From contig CAJTVD010000057.1 in NCBI GenBank assembly GCA_910579495.1, positions 1 to 26,074 on the forward strand: a DNA stretch of 26,074 nucleotides, given 5' to 3'. The DNA is from an uncultured Lachnospiraceae bacterium (GTDB lineage Bacteria > Bacillota > Clostridia > Lachnospirales > Lachnospiraceae). The notes beneath the pieces are model-generated. The model saw only the letters and a list, made by a program, of their open reading frames with translations. It ran no database searches and had not been told where the DNA came from. This document shows, in pieces, positions 9,901-15,634 of this stretch (positions are counted from its first letter, which is position 1; each line of letters opens with the position of its first letter). A program made the translations under genes and the position numbers.

Positions 9901-9994
9901 CAGGCAGCCGGGGGATGATTCCAGGCTGCTTTACAAGGCGGCAAAGGCATTTATCGAATATGTACAGGACACAGCGCAAAGAAAGGAAATATAA
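6977..9994 (+). CDS. Flagellin-operon repeat protein, DUF6240-like, with FliK-like C-terminal domain
   Basis: Seen: 1005 soluble residues with no signal peptide or membrane segment. A weak unit of the form [IV]-P-[LV]-T-x-E-N-[LF]-x-x-A recurs through the protein, for example DIPLTEENAAAV, MEPTPENFYTA, FQVNEENLQDA, DIPLTLRNLLAV, IEITQENIRQV, AEFTLGNLLSAV and APVTADNLLAA, embedded in helical sequence. A short Gly/Tyr-rich linker occurs near residues 210-230. The last ~110 residues (INLKIIHKGQKESKVAVAFD onward, ending in a helix LLKEKSALLKDKLS) resemble the C-terminal domain of the hook-length control protein FliK. I believe this matches the family annotated DUF6240, from memory. Context: behind a sigma-28 promoter and 3 bases before flagellin. 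Inference: a flagellar export, length-control or secreted accessory protein. Coding is certain; the role is not. Confidence 0.8.
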   Translation: MNIIFDGTKASQAYADIDRELPPQAASRSAGTAAGGFAVDFSGSALNNNAYAEHGKSMEEVMQEVGQENLTAQRNYMAVMSNSMSDEDFAKLQEEGFHPGSTDIETVVTIVDEIKAALIKGGTHIEGYTDNISDEVLESITGSEAFANELKKQFARRDIPLTEENAAAVTEAYQILSQAGVPNDGSIKYMVENGMEPTPENFYTAKYSAHGNGSPQGKGYYAAGNGYYAKKPEEVDFDSLRPQLEKVVEEAGFQVNEENLQDAKWLVEMGVPLNRETFSILNQVRQQHYPVTFEDFLTAAACAVADGVSPAKAVIGRKETYTEQASALVEKTASIRELAADIIMARDIPLTLRNLLAVHDELIHGHVKLEAETDIMVNLRGRRLLEEVRLSMTVEANLKLLRSGFQIETAPLEELVAKLKEAEENYAKSMTGQVDAGQAKEKISLYQETLSIVRKIQFSPAAIVAKISEKETLRDVCDYGQSRSLAYEKAGESYETLMTSPRQEMGDSIQKAFRNIDDILKDMGLDVSDANRRACRILGYNNIEITQENIRQVREKDELLLGVVEQMKPGKVLHMIREGVNPLTMSLEELGDYLGRQEDTAQEMESYSRFLYKLEKQKDITEEERSAYIGIYRLVHQIEKGDDAAVGALWQTGAEFTLGNLLSAVRTGRRGSMNYTVDDSFGGVNARKTGKETISGQIAKGYQALSMPDRQELEQILQEAGDEEAEKEFDHMVNEQVRNAVKSEREVLRHLSDYSAPVTADNLLAAESLLKNPKEIWKKIEKLGEQEEPQETGSEDVETSLTEAGKEVFEALEGREGAQKAYEGMQEGIRKIIEKMAFSHSYGAMDVKAMSTLYKQVKFMGNMAREENYEIPANIGGSLTSINLKIIHKGQKESKVAVAFDTDIFGKTGAEFQITNKGLTGFCICSTREGTGLLKEKSALLKDKLSRAQIQPGELYFLTSETLNLADFSLKESNGRQPGDDSRLLYKAAKAFIEYVQDTAQRKEI

Positions 9995-9997
9995 CTT

Positions 9998-11143
9998 ATG
10001 AAAATCAATTATAATGTATCCGCCGCAATGGCCCTTAACTCCTTAAACAGGAATGATAACAGATTACAGACTTCCATGACCAGGTTATCTTCCGGTTTTA
10101 AAATCAATTTTGCCAAGGATAACCCTGCGGGCCTTGCTATGGCAAAACGTATGAATTCCCAGTTAGAAGGCATCAGCCAGGCGACCCTGAACGCAGGGGA
10201 CGGCGTATCTGTTATTGAAATTGCAGACGGCACCATGTCGGAAATCCATGAAATGCTTCAGAGGATTAATGAGCTTGCAGTAAAAGCCTGTACCGGCACC
10301 ATAACAGACGGCGACAGGGAGATGATTGACAATGAAGTACAGCAGTTAAAGGAAGAAATTACCAGAATTTCCAATGAGACAGAATTCAATGGGCAGAAAA
10401 TACTGGATGGTTCCTTTGATTTGAAAGGATATACAGATAACCCGGATGTAAAAGTAGTTTATTATAGTGATGCAGTGGTTGCCGGAAATTATGAATTGGA
10501 GCTGGAGGCTACATTAAAGAAAGATAATGCGGGTAATGTTATAGAACCGCAAACAATAGACACTGCAACTTTTACTCAACTTTCTTCCAATGATGTTTCT
10601 GCTGTTGCCATTCCTAATGATATTGCCATTAGCCTGATAGATGGGAATATTATCACGCTGAAAGGCAGCAATGATTTTGAATTAAGGGTAAGGGTTACAA
10701 AGGATATTAACACCGCTGGCAATCCTGTTATTATGAAATTGGAGGGCTTTGGCGCTATGGACCAGCAGATTGGCGCTAATGAAGGGCAGCAGATTCCCAT
10801 CAGGATTCCCAAAGTTTCCCTTGAAAATATGGGAATATCAGCTATTAACATGAAAACCGAAGAAAGCTCCACAGATGCCCTTGAAAGAATGGACGGGGCT
10901 ATCAAATATGTATCTTCTGTACGGGGCAGGCTGGGGGCATACCAGAACCGTTTGGAACATACCATCAGCAGCCTGGATATCACCAATGAAAATCTCACCG
11001 CCGCATACTCCCGCATTATGGATACGGATATGGCGGAGGAAATGACAGAATATACCACAATGCAGGTGCTTGCCCAGGCAAGTACATCCATGCTTGCCCA
11101 GGCCAACGAAAGGCCTTCCCAGGTGCTGCAGTTATTGCAGTAA
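9998..11143 (+). CDS. hag: Flagellin (filament protein)
   Basis: The structural subunit of the flagellar filament, exported by the flagellar type III system. The conserved coiled-coil ends are clear: N-terminal MKINYNVSAAMALNSLNRN and LSSGFKINFAKDNPAGLAMA, and C-terminal LDITNENLTAAYSRIMDTDM and ending QVLQLLQ. The central ~residues 145-270 form the variable surface domain. Length 381 is mid-sized. The D1 segment LQRINELAVKA and the nearby QLKEEITRIS keep the Arg, Leu and Glu equivalent to Salmonella FliC R90, L94 and E114, used by TLR5. An AAGGA site precedes the ATG within the end of the previous gene, so the gene probably shares the sigma-28 transcript; no private promoter was found. Only one flagellin gene is in the window. 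The symbol follows Bacillus usage (fliC in enteric bacteria). Confidence 0.96.
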   Translation: MKINYNVSAAMALNSLNRNDNRLQTSMTRLSSGFKINFAKDNPAGLAMAKRMNSQLEGISQATLNAGDGVSVIEIADGTMSEIHEMLQRINELAVKACTGTITDGDREMIDNEVQQLKEEITRISNETEFNGQKILDGSFDLKGYTDNPDVKVVYYSDAVVAGNYELELEATLKKDNAGNVIEPQTIDTATFTQLSSNDVSAVAIPNDIAISLIDGNIITLKGSNDFELRVRVTKDINTAGNPVIMKLEGFGAMDQQIGANEGQQIPIRIPKVSLENMGISAINMKTEESSTDALERMDGAIKYVSSVRGRLGAYQNRLEHTISSLDITNENLTAAYSRIMDTDMAEEMTEYTTMQVLAQASTSMLAQANERPSQVLQLLQ

Positions 11144-11165
11144 CAGAAAGATAGGGGTATAACAG

Positions 11166-11642
11166 ATGACCAGGGAATTGAAACAGCAGTATACGCTGAA
11201 GATTACGCAGGCAAATAAATCGCAGTTGATCGTAATTCTTTATGAGATGTTTTTGGTTTATATTGATGAAGCAAAACAGGCTCATGAAAAAGAAGACAGG
11301 GACGGATTTAGGGACAGTATCAGAAAAGCCAGAGGATGCCTGAATGAACTTACGGCATCCCTGCATCTGGAATATGAACTGGCTAGGAACCTGCTGCAGC
11401 TTTATCTCTATGCCAGCAGGCAATTGGCAAAAGCAGAAGCACGCAATAGAGTAGGGGAATTAGCCAGCGTAGAGGATATGATGGCTAAACTCTGCGAGGC
11501 TTATGGACAAATCAGCAGGCAGGATACCACCGGCCCGGTAATGGCAAACACACAGACAATATATGCCGGGCTCACCTATGGAAAAAATACACTGACGGAG
11601 AATTTAACCGATCAGGGTAGTAACCGGGGGTTCCGTGCTTAA
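11166..11642 (+). CDS. fliS: Flagellar export chaperone FliS
   Basis: FliS binds the C-terminus of unexported flagellin and prevents premature polymerisation in the cytoplasm. The family pattern is a four-helix bundle beginning QQYTLKITQANKSQLIVILYE, comparable to the Y-x-x-x-x-V-x-T-A-S-P-x-x-L-I-x-M-L-Y-D opening of known FliS proteins. Position supports it: 22 bases after flagellin. At 158 residues it is about 25-30 longer than typical, with a polar tail ending GSNRGFRA. The N-terminal opening is divergent, so the call rests on pattern plus neighbourhood. Its last 39 bases overlap the 3' end of the opposite-strand DUF2508 gene. Confidence 0.85.
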   Translation: MTRELKQQYTLKITQANKSQLIVILYEMFLVYIDEAKQAHEKEDRDGFRDSIRKARGCLNELTASLHLEYELARNLLQLYLYASRQLAKAEARNRVGELASVEDMMAKLCEAYGQISRQDTTGPVMANTQTIYAGLTYGKNTLTENLTDQGSNRGFRA

Positions 11643-11906
11643 GGCAGCAGGATGTGTATTTTCTTCAGGCAGCGGACACAGGGCCGCTGCCTGTTCCATT
11701 AAAAATTTGTAGCGTTTCAGCACAGAATTTACCTCATAAATGTAGCAGTCGATTAAGTCCGGTTCAATTACATTATCAAAACCTGCGTAAGCGATTTCCA
11801 GGGCTTTCTTCGTTTTCTCCAGGTCTGACAGCAGTGCATTACGTTCGATTTCCTTTTCTGAAAGAGTACGGTTCACGCGGGAACTTTGGCTAAAATACAT
11901 TTTCAT
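11604..11906 (-). CDS. DUF2508 family (YaaL-like) small protein
   Basis: A 100-residue soluble protein. The hallmark is the central segment ALEIAYAGFDNVIEPDLIDCYIYEVNSVLKRYKFLME, split here only for description; the D-L-I-D-x-Y-I-Y-E core identifies DUF2508. Function is unknown. In Bacillus the homologue yaaL lies between recR and bofA, and here bofA is again the neighbour, though divergently oriented, which supports the call. Start choice: an upstream ATG at 11918 has no ribosome binding site, whereas ATG 11906 follows GAGGGA at a good distance, so the shorter form is preferred. The last 39 bases overlap fliS on the other strand, and the C-terminal ~20 residues are proline- and threonine-rich. 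Confidence 0.8.
   Translation of the reverse strand: MKMYFSQSSRVNRTLSEKEIERNALLSDLEKTKKALEIAYAGFDNVIEPDLIDCYIYEVNSVLKRYKFLMEQAAALCPLPEENTHPAALSTEPPVTTLIG
11667..11692 (+). repeat. Perfect inverted repeat after fliS, inside the opposing DUF2508 gene
   Basis: AGGCAGCGG (11667-11675) and CCGCTGCCT (11684-11692) form a perfect 9-bp GC-rich stem with an 8-base loop, 25 bases past the fliS stop. There is no immediate T-run on either strand, so it is a weak intrinsic terminator candidate. It may instead stabilise the fliS 3' end or slow convergent transcription. Confidence 0.5.
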
Positions 11907-12093
11907 ATTATCCCTCATTTCTAAGAAACTGCAAAAGGAATTGTTGGGCAGTTCCTGTCTTCTCTTTACATATTATTCCGATATTATCCAATAATTACCT
12001 GATATGTTATGAGTATAAGCAAAAATATTTCTCTTTATTCCGGCATATGCAAAGAAATTAGGACATATATTGAATGGAAGGGGGGAGGCATTT

Positions 12094-12366
12094 ATGGATA
12101 CATTTTCAGGCGGTTTTATGATTATCGGTATACTGGTACTGGTCTTGGTTATCGGTGCTGCCAAAAATAAGGCGGAATGGATTATAAATTTTGTTTTAAG
12201 GGGAGTCCTTGGAATGGTTATGGTTTATTTTGTAAATTACTTCCTTTCCGGCAGGATTCCAGGAATAGAGATAGGATATAATCCTGTAACTTTTATTACA
12301 TCGGGAATATTGGGGATTCCGGGGGTGTTAATGCTTTATGGGATTAATTTCTATATGATTTTATAA
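12094..12366 (+). CDS. bofA: BofA family membrane protein (pro-sigma-K processing inhibitor type)
   Basis: A 90-residue, mostly hydrophobic protein with two or three membrane segments (GFMIIGILVLVLVIGAA; VLRGVLGMVMVYFVNYF; a C-terminal hydrophobic tail). The ending GYNPVTFITSGILGIPGVLMLYG carries the N-P...G-x-L-G-x-P-G-x-x-x-L-Y motif of BofA. In Bacillus, BofA holds the SpoIVFB protease inactive in the forespore outer membrane. The family is also common in clostridia, so it hints at sporulation ancestry rather than proving sporulation. The ATG at 12094 follows GGGGGAGG; an upstream in-frame TTG at 12070 would put that site inside the coding region. It is divergent from DUF2508 across a 187-base AT-rich gap in which I see no clear promoter. 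Confidence 0.88.
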   Translation: MDTFSGGFMIIGILVLVLVIGAAKNKAEWIINFVLRGVLGMVMVYFVNYFLSGRIPGIEIGYNPVTFITSGILGIPGVLMLYGINFYMIL

Positions 12367-12396
12367 AAAATGCCATATTTCCTTTGACAGGCTTTG

Positions 12397-12421
12397 AAAC
12401 CCTTGATTTTTTCAAGGGTTT
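12397..12421 (+). terminator. Probable terminator hairpin after bofA
   Basis: AAACCCTTGA (12397-12406) and TCAAGGGTTT (12412-12421) form a perfect 10-bp stem around a TTTTT loop, 30 bases after the bofA stop. The sequence after it is only moderately T-rich (GGCAGTCATTTAATAATTTTT), so termination efficiency is uncertain. Confidence 0.55.
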
Positions 12422-12453
12422 GGCAGTCATTTAATAATTTTTCATAAAAGTAC

Positions 12454-12482
12454 TTTACAAAGTAATATTTCTGATATATAAT
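12454..12482 (+). promoter_or_regulatory. Promoter of the Tad pilus operon
   Basis: TTTACA (12454-12459), a 17-base spacer and a perfect TATAAT (12477-12482). The predicted start is near 12489, giving a leader of about 124 bases before tadZ. It is the only convincing promoter found ahead of the ten-gene operon. Confidence 0.75.
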
Positions 12483-12534
12483 CTGATTCATAACAAAAGA
12501 CAGTCTTAGTTATCTATTGTAAATGTTTCATTCT

Positions 12535-12571
12535 TTGAAAGTCGTAGGAAAGTTTCTTTCCACCTTTTCAA
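12535..12571 (+). promoter_or_regulatory. Stem-loop in the Tad operon 5' leader
   Basis: Inner stem GGAAAG (12547-12552)/CTTTCC (12556-12561) with a TTT loop, enclosed by outer stem TTGAAA (12535-12540)/TTTCAA (12566-12571). It lies in the predicted 5' untranslated leader. It does not resemble the c-di-GMP riboswitches known upstream of clostridial pilus genes. It may affect transcript stability; the role is unknown. Confidence 0.35.
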
Positions 12572-12612
12572 GTAAAGTAACCAGAAGTAAATAAAACAGA
12601 AAGGGGTCATAG

Positions 12613-13635
12613 TTGGACAAAAGAATCCTTGCGATTTTTGACTGCGAGGAGAGTTACGCATATCGGCTCATGGAGTTTATCAGTGAAAAGTTAAATCATC
12701 CATTTGAAATTTACGTTTTTACTGACAGAAATAAATTCTTTTCCTGTGCCAGAATTAAAGATATTGAGTGCCTTCTCATCTCAGAAACCGCCTATAAACA
12801 GGATGTGGAAGCTGTCAAAATTCCACACATCATTATTCTCAGCGAAAGCGGGGAGAATCTGAACAAAGATCTACACCATATCAACAAGTACCAGTCATGT
12901 GAAAATATTTTCCACGAAGTAATGGAGTATTATACAGATCAATCGGGCATTGTGCCGGGCAGGCTCCGCACAGGCACGAAAAAAATGCGTATTATCGGTA
13001 TATATACGCCTGTGGGGAGATGTTTACAGACAACTTTTTCCCTGACCCTTGGGCAAATGCTTGCCAGGCATCACAAAACCCTTTACTTGAACTTTGAAAT
13101 CTATTCCGGCTTTGCACGTATGCTGGGAAGAAATACTGACAGTGACATTTCAGATTTGATGTATTATTTTTCCTGTGCCAGGGAAAAGCTCTCATATCGC
13201 ATGGAAAGCATGGTGGAGACAGTGAACGGGCTGGATTTTATTCCCCCGGCGGAAATTCACCAGAACCTTACGGGAGTAAGGGGGCACCAATGGCTGGATT
13301 TGTTCCAGGAAATCGAACAGGCAAGTGAATATGAATATATGATTCTGGATCTTTCCGACGGGATCCTGGATTTGTGGGATGTGCTAAGGGGCTGTGACTG
13401 TATTTATACAATTACAAGGCAGGACAGCCTTGCCGTGGCCAAAATGGAGCAGTACGAAAAGGCCCTGGAACGGCTGGACTATGGAGATATTGCTGCCAAG
13501 TCAAAAAAATGGAGATTGCCAATTTTTAAGGAATTACCCCTCCGTTTTGAAGAACTGACTTATGGGGAACTGGCAGGCTACATAAAAGAAAATATATTCC
13601 CGGATCTGTTGGAGGAAGATGGAAAGCACCAATAG
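12613..13635 (+). CDS. tadZ: TadZ/CpaE-like pilus localisation protein (degenerate MinD-type ATPase)
   Basis: First gene of the Tad operon, 340 residues. Residues 1-115 look like a receiver-type alpha/beta domain (ILAIFDCEESYAYRLMEFI), as in TadZ/CpaE. From ~120 a ParA/MinD-like fold begins: RIIGIYTPVGRCLQTTFSLT, then LYLNFEIYSGF and YMILDLSDGILDLWDVL. TadZ proteins help place the pilus machine in the cell. The P-loop is altered: where the family has a G-x-x-x-x-G-K-T-type loop, this protein has VGRCLQTT with no lysine, so ATP turnover is doubtful. The TTG start is supported by AAAGGGG 6 bases upstream. It is followed by tadA 34 bases later. Confidence 0.82.
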   Translation: MDKRILAIFDCEESYAYRLMEFISEKLNHPFEIYVFTDRNKFFSCARIKDIECLLISETAYKQDVEAVKIPHIIILSESGENLNKDLHHINKYQSCENIFHEVMEYYTDQSGIVPGRLRTGTKKMRIIGIYTPVGRCLQTTFSLTLGQMLARHHKTLYLNFEIYSGFARMLGRNTDSDISDLMYYFSCAREKLSYRMESMVETVNGLDFIPPAEIHQNLTGVRGHQWLDLFQEIEQASEYEYMILDLSDGILDLWDVLRGCDCIYTITRQDSLAVAKMEQYEKALERLDYGDIAAKSKKWRLPIFKELPLRFEELTYGELAGYIKENIFPDLLEEDGKHQ

Positions 13636-13669
13636 CAGCATGGATTAGGAAATGGAATAGAGGATAGAG

Positions 13670-14875
13670 ATGAATAATGAGGATATTATCAGCCTGCAAA
13701 AGCTGATTATGGAAAAGTTGGATCTGTCCAAACAGATGTCGGAGGAGGAAATCCGGGAGTTGATCGACGAAGAGATAAAGCAGGAAAGCAAAAAGCGCCA
13801 TTTGGAGATTTCCCAAAGAGAAAGGCTGCACAGGGACATTTTCCATTCCGTCAGGCAGCTTGGAATTTTGCAGGAGCTGATTGAAGACCCGGAAATTACA
13901 GAAATCATGGTAAATGGGACAGAGGGGATTTTTATTGAAAGAAAGGGGAAACTGGAGCGGCTGGCTATTTCTTTTGATTCTGTAGAAAAAGTAAGGCACG
14001 TAATCTGGCAGATTACCGCAGGCTGCAACCGGGTGGTAAATGAAGCTTCTCCTATTGTGGATGCCAGGCTGCCGGACGGCGCAAGGGTAAATGTGGTGTT
14101 GAACCCGGTAGCTGTTAACGGCCCCATACTCACCATCAGGCGTTTCCCGCCGGAGCCGGTTACTATGGAGCAGCTCCTTTCTATGGGATCCCTTACAGAA
14201 GAGTGCAGAGACCAGCTTGCCCAATTGGTATGGGCTGGTAGCAATATTCTAGTAAGCGGGGGGACAGGATCTGGAAAGACTACGTTTTTAAACATCCTGT
14301 CGGGCTTTATCCCTCAAAGAGAGCGTGTAATCACCATTGAGGACAGTGCGGAGCTACAGATCAGGAACATTCCCAATTTGGTCCGGCTGGAAACGCGCAA
14401 TGCCAATGTGGAGGGGTGCGTGGAAATCACTATCCGGGATTTGATAAAGGCTTCCCTTAGGATGCGCCCGGACAGGATTATCGTAGGCGAGGTGCGGGGG
14501 AAGGAGGCAGTGGACATGCTGCAAAGTGTCAACGTAGGGCACAGCGCTATGACTACAGTACATGCAAACAGCGTAAGGGATGTGGTAAGCCGGCTGGAAA
14601 CCATGGTTCTCATGGGAATGGAAATGCCTGTTTCTGCCATACGCAGGCAGATTGCCTCAGGATTCGATGTAATGATCCATTTAGGAAGGCTTAAAGACGG
14701 CACCCGGCATGTATTGGAGATTGCGGAGCCGGAAGGCTTCCTGGAGGGGGAGGTTGGGATGCGTACCATATATCGGTTTGAGCAGACAGCAGTAACAGAG
14801 AGCGGACAGGTGTTAGGGGAACTGAAAAAGAAAGGGGAATTCCTATATGGGGAGAAAATTCATTCCGCAGGATAA
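13670..14875 (+). CDS. tadA: TadA/CpaF secretion ATPase for Flp pilus assembly
   Basis: A hexameric type II/IV secretion-system ATPase that powers pilus assembly from the cytoplasmic face. Visible motifs: N-terminal helical region; GILQELIEDPEITEIMVNG around residue 65-84, typical of CpaF; Walker A GGTGSGKTT with the lysine at about residue 203; an Asp box ITIEDSAELQ; Walker B RPDRIIVGEVRG; and the His box SAMTTVHANS. The 401-residue length is usual. The start follows AGAGGA at good spacing. The 3' end overlaps tadB by 29 bases, so the two are probably translationally linked. Confidence 0.96.
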   Translation: MNNEDIISLQKLIMEKLDLSKQMSEEEIRELIDEEIKQESKKRHLEISQRERLHRDIFHSVRQLGILQELIEDPEITEIMVNGTEGIFIERKGKLERLAISFDSVEKVRHVIWQITAGCNRVVNEASPIVDARLPDGARVNVVLNPVAVNGPILTIRRFPPEPVTMEQLLSMGSLTEECRDQLAQLVWAGSNILVSGGTGSGKTTFLNILSGFIPQRERVITIEDSAELQIRNIPNLVRLETRNANVEGCVEITIRDLIKASLRMRPDRIIVGEVRGKEAVDMLQSVNVGHSAMTTVHANSVRDVVSRLETMVLMGMEMPVSAIRRQIASGFDVMIHLGRLKDGTRHVLEIAEPEGFLEGEVGMRTIYRFEQTAVTESGQVLGELKKKGEFLYGEKIHSAG

Positions 14876-15614
14876 ACAAAAAGAAATGCTTTTGTCCTTT
14901 TCCGAAAAGGAAAAAAGATTCCTGGCAGGCAAAAGTATTTTGGTGGTTTTGCTGTTAAATTACTTTTTTTACCAGTCTCTTTGGGCCATGGCCCCTCTTT
15001 CGGTAATTGGAGTGGTGTACTTTCAGACAGAGAAAAGGGGGATGATGCAAAAGAAAAAAGAACTGGCAAGGGAGCAGTTTAAAGAACTGATGCTGCTGGT
15101 ATCCACTGGGCAAAGGGCAGGATTTTCAGCAGAAAATGCTTTTATTTCAAGCTATCAGGATATGAAGGCGCTGTATGGGGAGGAAAGTGCCATATGCCGC
15201 GTAATAGAAGTACTGAAATCCGGAAAAGAAAACAATATTGCTTTTTCTAAACTGTGGAAACAGATTGGAGGCCAGCTTGGCATTACAGAAATTAAGGAAT
15301 TTGCGCAGGTGTATGAAATCTCCCATGAAAGCAGTGGGAATATGGCGGCTGTTATGGATAAGACAGCGGATATTATTGTACGGAGGATTGAGACAGAAAA
15401 AGAAATAGCCGTATTATTAAGTGCCAGGAAGCTGGAACAAAAAATTATGAATGTTATGCCATTCGCTATTATGCTGTATATCAGCATCACTTCGCCGGGA
15501 TATTTTCAGGGATTGTATCATTCCCTGGGAGGAGCCCTGATTATGAGTGTTTGTCTGTTGCTTTATGTAAGCGCCTATGTTTTGTCAGTTAAAATGATTT
15601 CCATAGAAATCTGA
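14847..15614 (+). CDS. tadB: TadB-like inner-membrane platform protein (T2SF domain)
   Basis: A 255-residue membrane protein with a hydrophobic segment near residues 28-55, a cytoplasmic helical T2SF domain (EQFKELMLLVSTGQRAGFSA ... AQVYEISHESSGNM ... ILSARKLEQKIMNVMPFAI-like region), and two hydrophobic segments at the C-terminus. The pattern FxxLMLxxSxGxxAGxSxxxAF is characteristic of the T2SF fold in TadB/TadC. It sits between the ATPase and tadC, the usual order. The ATG lies in the end of tadA, behind AAGGGG. The protein is shorter than proteobacterial TadB (~300), lacking part of the N-terminal region. Confidence 0.88.
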   Translation: MGRKFIPQDKQKEMLLSFSEKEKRFLAGKSILVVLLLNYFFYQSLWAMAPLSVIGVVYFQTEKRGMMQKKKELAREQFKELMLLVSTGQRAGFSAENAFISSYQDMKALYGEESAICRVIEVLKSGKENNIAFSKLWKQIGGQLGITEIKEFAQVYEISHESSGNMAAVMDKTADIIVRRIETEKEIAVLLSARKLEQKIMNVMPFAIMLYISITSPGYFQGLYHSLGGALIMSVCLLLYVSAYVLSVKMISIEI

Positions 15615-15634
15615 ATCTTTGGAGGAGCAGATCC

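Noticed and set aside
12001..12060. Sporulation sigma-E or sigma-G promoter before bofA
   Set aside because: A CATATGC and an upstream GAGTATA are present but 26 bases apart, too far for either factor.
12483..12612. Possible c-di-GMP riboswitch in the Tad leader
   Set aside because: The conserved purine-rich joining bases and tetraloop-receptor arrangement of the class I motif are not present; only a simple stem-loop is seen.
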